This document shows positions 24,101 to 33,409 of a stretch of 64,000 nt of DNA, piece by piece. Under the pieces are notes generated by a model. It did not search any database. It saw only the letters and a program-made list of their open reading frames with translations, and was not told the origin of the DNA. Position numbers and translations under genes: made by a program. The stretch is from Orobanche coerulescens. Lineage: Eukaryota; Streptophyta; Magnoliopsida; Lamiales; Orobanchaceae. Each line of letters opens with the position of its first letter. Within the stretch, counting starts at the first letter, position 1. Location of the stretch: assembly GCA_033398695.1 (NCBI GenBank), contig CM065817.1, positions 69,428,001 through 69,492,000 of the forward strand, written 5' to 3'.

Positions 24101-25161
24101 GTACTCTCGATTATCGTTGATCCTTTGTTGGTCGTATTGGAGTTATCATGTCGATGATATTCTCAGTTGATGTATTGGTTGATCATTGTTATTGATCATA
24201 TGAGCATTCAGACTGTACGTCGATGTTTCGGGATTTGTATTCATTTTCATGTGGTATTTGATCTACAGATATGTTGGGTACTATTGGTTTATCCAGGTTG
24301 AGTTTTGATTGTGTAATCCGATGGACAGGATTTGGCACGGATGAATTATTTCATGATTATGAGTGATGATGATGTTTTGAGGACTTTTGATATTATTTGA
24401 ATACAGTACAATTGGTTGTGGTTGAGTTCATTTCGTCATTTGAGAATGCGAAATGTGGATTATGGTAAGGATTGGATTGTTATGGATTGGTAAGGTTATG
24501 TCGGTAAGATTACTTTGGTAGTATTCTTACTACATTATTACATTGGTATGTAATTATTTATGATGATGTGATCGGTATCATTATTGAGTATTGTGGCTGA
24601 CCCCGTCGTGGGCTTTATTTTTAGGTACTCGGAGATCGAGCTAGTAGCGGTCGTGAAGGGGTGAGCTTCCCGATGTGATACTGGCTGTGGCTTGTTTTCG
24701 GAGAATTGAGTATTCTTTTAGGTTATTTATTTCATTGCAAATGTGTATTTTGAATCGCATTTATCCGCTGCGTGTGTATATTTCAAAATGGCTTTTCGGT
24801 ATCTTTATCCGCTGCGTGTGTGTATTTTTAAATGGCCCTTTTGGCACTTTGCAAACTTGGGTTATTTTCGTCAAACTCTTTTTCCCAAATTATTTTATCT
24901 GTACGTTTAAGTTGGGGCTTAACGTATATTTTAAACTGTTGATATTTGGCACTTCGCCTTGTATTTTCAAATGGTATTTTATGACGGTATTTCAAAATTA
25001 TGCTTTCGAAAATATTTGAGTATTTACAAAATATTACCGTCATCGGCCTCTTTGGCTTTTCGAACGTTTTGAAATGGTTTTGTAAACGGTTTTTAGCCTG
25101 GTGGGTTCCGGCGCGGGATCCACGGCGCTGTAATATCCCGGATGGTTTTGGGGGCGTTACA
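21200..25161 (+). repeat. G4 5' LTR
   Basis: The 3962-bp LTR has a TTACGTACGTAA cluster at 21508-21900, then TATA box TTTATAAATGG at 21910-21920. The transcribed part contains imperfect tandem units of about 65 bp (24050-24165; phrase TTGATCCTTTGTTG). It ends GGGGGCGTTACA. No frame resembles a protein family. Confidence 0.95.
21508..21920 (+). promoter_or_regulatory. TTACGTACGT(T/A)A cluster and TATA box of G4 5' LTR
   Basis: About eleven sites with core TACGTACGT or its one-base-shorter form TACGTCG lie between 21508 and 21900. They end just upstream of TTTATAAATGG. Some sites are shortened here but full-length in the other LTR, and the reverse also occurs. Confidence 0.62.
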
Positions 25162-25552
25162 GAAGATGGTATCGGAGCTTGGGTTTTGTGAAACCCAGGC
25201 GTGTGTGTTATGTGGCTCTACCGGTACGGTAGTAGCGTGGCTTTTGAAAATGAGTTTTTCTGACTTTTGAGTCGAATCGATTTTTGGAGTTTCCAATATT
25301 TTCGTGATTCTTTTCAAACTGCTATTTGTGATATTGGTGTGTGTTGGTACCGTATTGAGACTTCGTATGGGAGTCGTGTGCTAGTATCACGGGAGATCAT
25401 CGGCTTCACGCACCTGTAAGTATATTGGTTTGGTTATTTCGCTTGTGGCGACGCGTGATTGTTTTTGTGATGAGTTGGAAATTTTGGACTTATCTGTTGT
25501 TGGCGACAGGTTGAAAGTTTCGAGGACGAAACTTATTTTAAGGGGGGTAGTA
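25162..25552 (+). other. G4 interior: primer site, spacer, polypurine tract
   Basis: TGGTATCGGAGCTTGGG (25167-25183) is a tRNA-Met-type primer site with one change from the usual ATCAGAGC. The polypurine tract TAAGGGGGGTAGTA (25539-25552) directly precedes the 3' LTR. Between them are about 350 bp with no gene, ending in the CGAGGACGAAAC phrase that in complete Tekay elements lies at the pol end. Confidence 0.85.
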
Positions 25553-28500
25553 TGTAATACCCGAATTTTCAGTATAAATTTTTCGCGTTATTTTATCTGA
25601 GATATACTGTATAGTTTGGTATCTATACAATATGGATAAAATAAATTGAGAACCGAGACAGTTATACTGGTGTGATTATCGTTTTTGATTGACAAATATA
25701 TTCAGGATATGTTGTATCAGGTTGAACTGATTTGGATATCAGGTATACCGTATGAGAATATTTTTGGGTTGAGTATATGTGTATTCAGTATGCCGTATGT
25801 TCGTATTTGTTACGCCAAGACGTTGGACAGAATTGTCAGAAATGGCTAAGTATGGAAGCCATTACGTCGTTATGTGTTAAAGCTTACGTACGTTAAATTA
25901 GTAGAGTTACGTACGTTATGGCCGAGACATTACGTCGTAACATGGGAATCGACGATCGAGTCGTGGTCGGCAGTGGGACCCTGTGTCGGCCGGCGGAGGA
26001 TGTGGACAATGAAGTCAACCTCGGCCATTACGTACGTTATGTATGGCATATTACGTACGTAATGTGGGTGGTACTGTAGCAAGTCAACGTATGTATTACG
26101 TACGTTATGGTACAAGATTTACGTACGTAAGGAAGTGCCCAAAATGAGTCAGTTAACCCTGGACTTTCGTTACGTACGCTACCAAGGCCAGATAGCGTAC
26201 GTAATGGTGTGTTACGTACGTTAACTATGGAAGGTTACATACGTAACGAACATATTGTTTTATAAATGGACGCACGTCTTTCATTTCACTTCAGCATTTC
26301 TCTTCGTTTTTCATCTCCAAACATTGAGAGAGGGATATTTTGGCTCTCCTAATTCGATTTTGAGCTTGAGGGCTTGGATTTGGAGTTTGGATATGGAGTT
26401 ATTGATGATTCTTGAAGTGATTTCTTGTGTATTCCATCTTCTAAGAGGTATGTTGGATAATCCTCCTTTTTATTTCGGATTTTTTTTTGTCTGATGTTGT
26501 TATTGATAAATGATTTGTATGAAGATGATTAAGATGTTGTTGTTTCGATTCTTGAGGTTATATGAGGTGTATGTTGAAGGAAGATGATGATATGTTGGAT
26601 TATGTCTTGATTATGTTGCTATGATTATGGAGTCCTAGAGTTCTTGATGTCCTTGGTAGTATTGTTGTGATTTTTGATGTTAGGAAAATCATATGTTGAA
26701 GAACATGATGATATATACCTTGAATTATGATTAAAGATTGGTTAGATGTTAGAAAACATCGGATTATGTTCTTTTATGGATTGTGAACGTGAATTCGGAT
26801 AATTCATGTTCTTGAAGGACTCATAAGTTATACATGTTATGATTGTTGGGAAGATTTCAGATAATGGAAATATTTGAAACCTTTGGAATATGGTTATCTA
26901 TAATGTTGAATTAATCGGATTGTCCGGATTGATGATGATAACCGGTAATTGGTTTATATTATGAATTTACAAAGAGGAATCTTGTATCCGTATTTAAGAT
27001 GGAATTTGGAATCGGTAATGTTAGACACTTGTTGGTTTAAATTGATTATTGATATGATCTTCGGATTGTGGAATTGTATTGTGGTTTTGAATTCGTGATC
27101 GACTGATTTGGTTGTTCGGATTTGTGTTTAATCGGGATATCGTTGAACTGTTGAGTTTGTTGGTTGAGTATGTCGGTTATTAATTTTTATCGAATGTGTG
27201 TTAATCGGTTATTGCAATAGGTTGATATGTTTTGATCGTGGATTATGACCGTTGTGTTGCGGTCGAGGCTAAAGAGTTCGTAGATTGCTTTTGGTCGGGG
27301 CTGAGGAGCTCGTAAACAAAGGCAATGGATTTTGGTAACGGCTTCGTGGTATCGGTATCGAGGCAAGTTTATACTTGTTCAGTTTATAATATTTGATGAA
27401 TGGTTTCGTTTTCATTTCATTTATAATTCGTATAGCAATGTTGTTAGAAATGTAAGTTGTCGGGATAATGGTTTGTATATCGTGCTCTGGTTGTATTAAA
27501 TCATAAGGTATATGATTTAATTGTGTTCAAGGAAGACGTGATTTATTTTTGGTCAAGGATATAGAATATCGGATATCGAGGATAGTTATCGTGATGACAT
27601 AAGTATCGGGATAAAGGGTTATTGATATTGAATGGATGGTACCTTATTTGAGATTATTTGTATAACTGTGTATTCGCTCGTGGATGTTGTTCGTGGAAAG
27701 GATATTGTCGTCGGCTTTGAGGTAACTTATGTATTGTTCGGCTTATGAGATAATTAGTATGTTGAGTTGTTGTATATGTTGAGGTTTCGTATAATGAGTT
27801 TCGTATCGGTTATTCGTTGAGGGATGTTGATCCCGTGACTATTGTATTGAGATCGTAGATCGTGTTGGTCATTCATTTGGGATGATGACCCCAGGATTGA
27901 TGTTTTGGATATTGATTAGTCGTGTCGACTTTTCATTGTCGGTCTGTTGTTGTTCACTTCAGTGAGTCTTTTGATCCTTATTGGATATGTTGAGTTTCAT
28001 TGTCATGTTGCATCGTGACATATCTGGAGTCATATCTGCGTGCCGATTGGTTATTGTGTAGGATTTTTAGCCGGGCACATGATGGTTATGTGTTGATATT
28101 TCCACATTGAACCGTGCACACGAGACGTAGTTCGTGAGGCTAATTAGGTACAAGACCACACGTGTATGTGATCAATACCCGGGGTGGCTTGTGCACGGAC
28201 ACATTTCCGGATCGGGCGTACTATGGCGTCCATCTTTGAGCCATATTGTTTGGTCGTTCATCCTCCATTTATGGTTGGGTATGTTCGACGGTTTGTGACT
28301 GGTTGTTCATACACCCTAGGGGTATGTTCGACAGTCGGAGTTATTTCTTGAGATCCATTATTGTTGATCATTTGGAGTTTACCTTGTTGATGGTATTCTC
28401 GGTTATTGTTGATCCTTTGTTGATCGTGTCGGAGTTATCATGTTGATGGTCCTCTCGATTATCGTTGATCCTTTGTTGGTCGTATTGGAGTTATCATGTC

Positions 28501-29511
28501 GATGATATTCTCAGTTGATGTATTGGTTGATCATTGTTATTGATCATATGAGCATTCAGACTGTACGTCGATGTTTCGGGATTTGTATTCATTTTCATGT
28601 GGTATTTGATCTACAGATATGTTGGGTACTATTGGTTTATCCAGGTTGAGTTTTGATTGTGTAATCCGATGGACAGGATTTGGCACGGATGAATTATTTC
28701 ATGATTATGAGTGATGATGATGTTTTGAGGACTTTTGATATTATTTGAATACAGTACAATTGGTTGTGGTTGAGTTCATTTCGTCATTTGAGAATGCGAA
28801 ATGTGGATTATGGTAAGGATTGGATTGTTATGGATTGGTAAGGTTATGTCGGTAAGATTACTTTGGTAGTATTCTTACTACATTATTACATTGGTATGTA
28901 ATTATTTATGATGATGTGATCGGTATCATTATTGAGTATTGTGGCTGACCCCGTCGTGGGCTTTATTTTTAGGTACTCGGAGATCGAGCTAGTAGCGGTC
29001 GTGAAGGGGTGAGCTTCCCGATGTGATACTGGCTGTGGCTTGTTTTCGGAGAATTGAGTATTCTTTTCCGGTTATTTATTTCCGCTGCAAATGTGTATTT
29101 TGAACTGCATTTATCCGCTGCGTGTGTATATTTCAAAATGGCTTTTCGGTATCTTTATCCGCTGCGTGTGTGTATTTTTAAATGGCCCTTTTGGCACTTT
29201 GCAAACTTGGGTTATTTTCGTCAAACTCTTTTTCCCAAATTATTTTATCTGTACGTTTAAGTTGGGGCTTAACGTATATTTTAAACTGTTGATATTTGGC
29301 ACTTCGCCTTGTATTTTCAAATGGTATTTTATGACGGTATTTCAAAATTATGCTTTCGAAAATATTTGAGTATTTACAAAATATTACCGTCATCGGCCTC
29401 TTTGGCTTTTCGAACGTTTTGAAATGGTTTTGTAAACGGTTTTTAGCCTGGTGGGTTCCGGCGCGGGATCCACGGCGCTGTAATATCCCGGATGGTTTTG
29501 GGGGCGTTACA
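25553..29511 (+). repeat. G4 3' LTR
   Basis: The 3959-bp LTR is nearly identical to 21200-25161. Differences cluster in the palindrome region (25858-26250), with 1-bp losses in TTACGTACGTAA sites at different places from the 5' copy. TATA box lies at about 26259-26267. Confidence 0.95.
25858..26267 (+). promoter_or_regulatory. Palindrome cluster and TATA box of G4 3' LTR
   Basis: This is the sister of the cluster at 21508-21900. Near 25862 and 25932 the sites read TTACGTCG, whereas near 26168, 26195 and 26213 they are full TACGTACG. In the 5' LTR the pattern is reversed. Confidence 0.62.
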
Positions 29512-29516
29512 GCAAG

Positions 29517-30097
29517 GGTCCCTAGAGCTGGCCGATCAACTGAAAGAAGCATACCTGGCCATTCTTATAATGCGACGGGGGCCGCGGCACAACATAAGTG
29601 AGCCGCGGCCCAGAGTACAGTCAGCCTGGGGCGCATTTGTCATACTTCCGGGTGCCGCGGCTCAATTTGGGCGTGCCGTGTCTCAACGTGTTAGTGTGCC
29701 GCGGCTCATTTGCCCCGTGCCGCGGCACAAAGTACAACCTCCTGGGCGTTTCTTGGACATTTGGTGTGCCGCAGCTCAGGGTATGTGTGTCGCAGCTCAG
29801 TGACCTGGTGTGCCGCGGCTCAGTAAGATTGTGCCGCGGCACCGAGTACAGATTGTTCGGCCATGTTTCATCAGCTGGTGCGTGCCGCGGCTCACTTTTG
29901 TTGTGCCGCGGCCCATCATTGAATTCCTCCCCTTGGCTGATTCCTGCACAGAATTTTTACACGAAAACATCAAAGAAGAATGACGACAAAGAAAGACTAT
30001 AAAAATGCAAGAAAACAATAAAGAATCTACAACTAATACTCGGGTTGCCTCCCGAGGAGGGCTAAGTTTATAGTCTTCAGCCGGACTTTTCTCGCAT
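29517..30097 (-). other. Athila 3' non-coding region, proximal part, with a palindrome cluster
   Basis: The region directly follows the integrase stop. Between 29580 and 29915 it carries about a dozen sites with the form GTGCCGCGGC(A/T)CA, several followed by AAGTACA or GAGTACAG. The same module is found in the Athila LTR and in the T1 LTR. The open frames here (for example 29598-30002) are translations of the repeat and are not taken as genes. The distal continuation is 19360-21194, beyond the G4 insertion. Confidence 0.7.
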
Positions 30098-31249
30098 TCA
30101 TCCGGTGGTGGATAAGGCGACGCTCGTTTTCTGCGTGTCTATTGGATTTCCCAAGTATGCCTTCAACCGTTGTCCATTAACTTTGAATTTTCGGGCATCT
30201 TTTTGTACTTCTACTGCACCATGTGGAAACACTTGAACTACGGTGAACGGTCCCGACCATCGTGAACGCAATTTCCCGGAAAATAACTTTAAGCGAGAGT
30301 TAAATAGCAACACCTCTTGTCCCGGGACAAATTCTCTCTGCGTGATGTGCTTATCATGCCAAATCTTTGTCCGCTCCTTATAAAGCTTCGCATTTTCGTA
30401 TGAGTCGTGGCGAATTTCTTCCAACTCGTTCAGCTGCAAACAACGCTTTTCACCAGCGGATTTCAGATCAAAGTTTAGTTTCTTTATCGCCCAGTAAGCA
30501 CGGTGTTCCATCTCTACGGGTAAATGGCAGCCTTTCCCATAGACCAATCTGTAGGGCGACATTCCGATAAGTGTTTTATACGCAGTTCGGTACGCCCAAA
30601 GTGCATCATCGAGTTTAAATGACCAATCTTTTCGAGACGAGATGACCGTCTTTTCTAGAATCCACTTCAGCTCTCGATTTGATATCTCGACTTGACCGCT
30701 CATCTGAGGATGGTATGCTGTAGCAACACGATGAGTGACTCCGTATTTTCTCAAAACCGCATCAAGAAATTTGTTGTCGAAGTGTGACCCACCATCACTG
30801 ATAATAGCACGTGGAGTCCCAAAGCGTGTGAAGATATGTTGTTTAATAAATTTGATTACGACATTGGACCCATTCGTAGGTAGTGCCACCGCTTCAACCC
30901 ATTTTGAGACATAATCTACGGCCACCAAAATATAGAGATTCTTGTTTGATGGAGGAAATGGACCCATGAAGTCGATCCCCCATACGTCGAACAATTCAAC
31001 TTCAAGTATGGTGTTCAGCGGCATTTCGTGTCGTCTTGAGATGTTTCCCGTCCGTTGACACCGATCACACGCGGACACAAAGGAGTGAGCATCTTTGAAT
31101 AAGGACGGCCAATAGAATCCCGATTGTAAGACCTTCGCCGCTGTTCTATTTCCACTAAAATGTCCACCGTAGGGTGATGCATGGCAATGGTTCAGCACAC
31201 TGTGGATTTCCTCATCCGGAATGCATCTACGGATAATTTGATTGGGGCA
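30098..31249 (-). CDS. pol: Athila integrase (downstream of an in-frame TGA)
   Basis: Minus frame 31198-30098, in the same frame as RT upstream and separated from it only by one TGA (31252-31250). It has the HHCC zinc region ([13 protein letters not shown], then CDRCQRTG), catalytic residues in [18 protein letters not shown] and [10 protein letters not shown], and a C-terminal GPF motif ([11 protein letters not shown]). All three D, D, E positions are present. The protein would integrate Athila cDNA. An ATG at 31198 opens the separate frame, but in an intact element this would be part of one polyprotein. Confidence 0.92.
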   Translation of the reverse strand, partial: CPNQIIRRCIPDEEIHSVLNHCHASPYGGHFSGNRTAAKVLQSGFYWPSLFKDAHSFVSACDRCQRTGNISRRHEMPLNTILEVELFDVWGIDFMGPFPPSNKNLYILVAVDYVSKWVEAVALPTNGSNVVIKFIKQHIFTRFGTPRAIISDGGSHFDNKFLDAVLRKYGVTHRVATAYHPQMSGQVEISNRELKWILEKTVISSRKDWSFKLDDALWAYRTAYKTLIGMSPYRLVYGKGCHLPVEMEHRAYWAIKKLNFDLKSAGEKRCLQLNELEEIRHDSYENAKLYKERTKIWHDKHITQREFVPGQEVLLFNSRLKLFSGKLRSRWSGPFTVVQVFPHGAVEVQKDARKFKVNGQRLKAYLGNPIDTQKTSVALSTTG

Positions 31250-33400
31250 TCACTTGAAAAGAAAAGGATCGTCCCACAAATAGTACTTAGCATCCGAGAT
31301 TAGCTTCTTCTTTTGATGGCGTGAGAGGTCGTTCGGAATTGTTTTACTTGCCAAGTAGTTCACTAGATCAGCATACCAAGGCGCGTGTTTTGAATCCAAC
31401 TCGTAGAGCTGCTCGTCGGGGAAGGTATCTAGAATTTGTGGCTGACTTTCTTCCTTCTCGAGGGGACTCTCTAATCGTGAAAGGTGATCGGCTATAACGT
31501 TTTCCGTCCCTTTCTTGTCCCGAATCTCCAAGTTGAATTCTTGAAGGAGTAGCACCCACCGAATCAACCTTGGTTTGGCATCCTTCTTCTCCAAAAGGTA
31601 TTTTATTGCTGAATGGTCGGTCCACACTATCACTTTCGTTCCTAGTAGATAAGCCCGGAATTTATCAAATGCAAAGATCACCGCCAACAATTCCTTCTCC
31701 GTTGTGGCATAATTTCTTTGGGCGTCATCGAGTGTTCGGCTCGCATAGTATATGACATGGAACACCTTCCCTTGTCTCTGCCCCAAAACAGCCCCAATGG
31801 CAAAGTCGCTAGCATCACACATTAACTCGAACGGAAGGTCCCAATCCGGAGCGACTATCACCGGTGCCGTGCTTAGAGCTTTCTTCAACAATTCGAAACT
31901 TTCTTTACAAGACTCGTCAAAAGTAAAGGGAACATCCTTCATGAGTAGATTGCACAGCGGCTTCGTGATCTTCGAAAAATCCTTAATAAATCGGCGATAG
32001 AAACCGGCATGTCCCAAAAAACTTCTAATCCCCTTGACCGAAGTGGGCGGAGGCATCTTCTCAATTGTTTCAATTTTCGCTCGGTCGACTTCAATTCCAT
32101 GTGAGGATATTCGATGGCCAAGCACAATGCCCTCCTTCACCATGAAATGACACTTCTCCCAATTCAGGACCAAATTTGTCTCTTCGCATCTTCTCAAGAC
32201 TTTCTGCAAATTTTTCAAACAAATGTCAAACGAATCTCCAAAAACAGAAAAATCATCCATAAAAACCTCAATACACTGCTCTACCATGTCAGAAAAAATA
32301 GCCATCATACACCGTTGAAAAGTAGCAGGCGCATTACACAATCCAAAAGGCATGCGCCTATAAGCGAAAATGCCGTAAGGACATGTAAACGTCGTTTTCT
32401 CTTGGTCTTCGGGGGCTATGTAAATCTGATTATACCCCGAGTAACCATCGAGAAAGCAATAGAAATCGTGTCCGGCTAATCTATCTAACATCTGATCAAT
32501 AAAAGGCAAGGGGAAATGATCTTTTCTAGTGGCCTTATTTAACTTCCTATAATCTATGCACATACGCCACCCCGTGACAATCCTAGTGGGAATTAATTCA
32601 TTATTATCGTTCTGAACAACTGTTATCCCACCCTTTTTCGACACAACTTGGACCGGACTTACCCACTTGCTATCAGAAATTGGAAAGATCATACCTGCGT
32701 CGAGGAGTTTTAAAACCTCGACTTTTACCACCTCCTTCATGTTAGGATTCAGCCGGCGTTGATGCTCCACGGATGGTTTGTAGTCTTCCTCCATCAAAAT
32801 CTTGTGCATGCAAATTGACGGGCTGATCCCCTTAATATCCGCAATAGACCATCCAAGAGCAGATTTGTACTCCCTCAAAACTCCTAATAATTTCGCCTCT
32901 TGATCTCCCGCTAAAGTGGCCGAAAGAATAACTGGAAGGGAGTTGTCGGGCCCCAGGAATGCATATTTTAAATGAGGCGGAAGCTTCTTGAGTTCCAACT
33001 TTGGAGGTTTTTCGATCGATGGGGTTGGTCGAGTTAGTGAACTTCCGAGCTCCTCGAATGGTTTACGAATAAAAATTGGTGGGGAAGCATCCATGTGTCG
33101 TACGTAGGCTGCATGCTCTCCATTTAGTTCGGAAATTTCAATCAAAACGGATTCCAATGGATCGGGTGGATAATTTTCTCGAAAAGTTCTACTCACGCAC
33201 GAGTCAATGACGTCAACTTGGAAACAATTTTCAGCGTCACTCGGATATTTTACGGATCGAAAGATATTGAATGTTACTTGCTCTTCTTGAACACGTAGAG
33301 TAAGCTTCCCCTTTTCCCCATCGATCAAAGTTCGGCCGGTCGCCAAGAACGGTCTTCCCAAGATAATCGGGATATCTTGATCTTCCTCCATATCGAGCAC
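31250..33400 (-). CDS. pol: Athila reverse transcriptase-RNase H polyprotein segment
   Basis: A 716-residue frame. It starts just after the protease (DIPIILGRPFLATGR), then RT with WRMCIDYRKLN, YNQIYIAPEDQEKTTF, the FMDDFSVFGD active site and GHRIS. RNase H follows with DASDFAIGAVLGQ, TTEKELLAVIF and VWTDHSAIKYLL, so its acidic residues are retained. The upstream stop (33412-33410, TAG) and downstream stop (31252-31250, TGA) are both in frame with the neighbouring segments, so gag to integrase is one frame with two nonsense changes. Confidence 0.95.
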   Translation of the reverse strand: MLDMEEDQDIPIILGRPFLATGRTLIDGEKGKLTLRVQEEQVTFNIFRSVKYPSDAENCFQVDVIDSCVSRTFRENYPPDPLESVLIEISELNGEHAAYVRHMDASPPIFIRKPFEELGSSLTRPTPSIEKPPKLELKKLPPHLKYAFLGPDNSLPVILSATLAGDQEAKLLGVLREYKSALGWSIADIKGISPSICMHKILMEEDYKPSVEHQRRLNPNMKEVVKVEVLKLLDAGMIFPISDSKWVSPVQVVSKKGGITVVQNDNNELIPTRIVTGWRMCIDYRKLNKATRKDHFPLPFIDQMLDRLAGHDFYCFLDGYSGYNQIYIAPEDQEKTTFTCPYGIFAYRRMPFGLCNAPATFQRCMMAIFSDMVEQCIEVFMDDFSVFGDSFDICLKNLQKVLRRCEETNLVLNWEKCHFMVKEGIVLGHRISSHGIEVDRAKIETIEKMPPPTSVKGIRSFLGHAGFYRRFIKDFSKITKPLCNLLMKDVPFTFDESCKESFELLKKALSTAPVIVAPDWDLPFELMCDASDFAIGAVLGQRQGKVFHVIYYASRTLDDAQRNYATTEKELLAVIFAFDKFRAYLLGTKVIVWTDHSAIKYLLEKKDAKPRLIRWVLLLQEFNLEIRDKKGTENVIADHLSRLESPLEKEESQPQILDTFPDEQLYELDSKHAPWYADLVNYLASKTIPNDLSRHQKKKLISDAKYYLWDDPFLFK

Positions 33401-33409
33401 AATAAAATC

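Larger units (their letters stand above)
21200..29511 (+). mobile_element. Long-LTR element 'G4' with almost no interior
   Basis: The 8312-bp element with termini TGTAATACCC...GGGGCGTTACA has target duplication GCAAG at 21195-21199 and 29512-29516. LTRs of 3962 and 3959 bp flank only 391 bp, which holds a primer site, a short spacer and the polypurine tract. It has no coding capacity, so it must have used proteins of another element. Terminal sequences and the PPT region (CGAGGACGAAACTTATTTTA) are of the T1/Tekay kind. The two LTRs are nearly identical, indicating a fairly recent insertion. Confidence 0.95.

Noticed and set aside
22000..29400. Frames of 60-124 residues within the G4 LTRs
   Set aside because: Each occurs in both LTR copies, none has a family motif, and all lie in non-coding LTR DNA.
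29598..30002. 134-residue frame after Athila integrase as a possible env-like gene
   Set aside because: It lies on the strand opposite to the element and is generated by the GTGCCGCGGC repeats; no signal peptide or membrane segment is seen.
30367..32479. Plus-strand frames opposite Athila pol
   Set aside because: They are antisense shadows of the well-supported RT and integrase frames.
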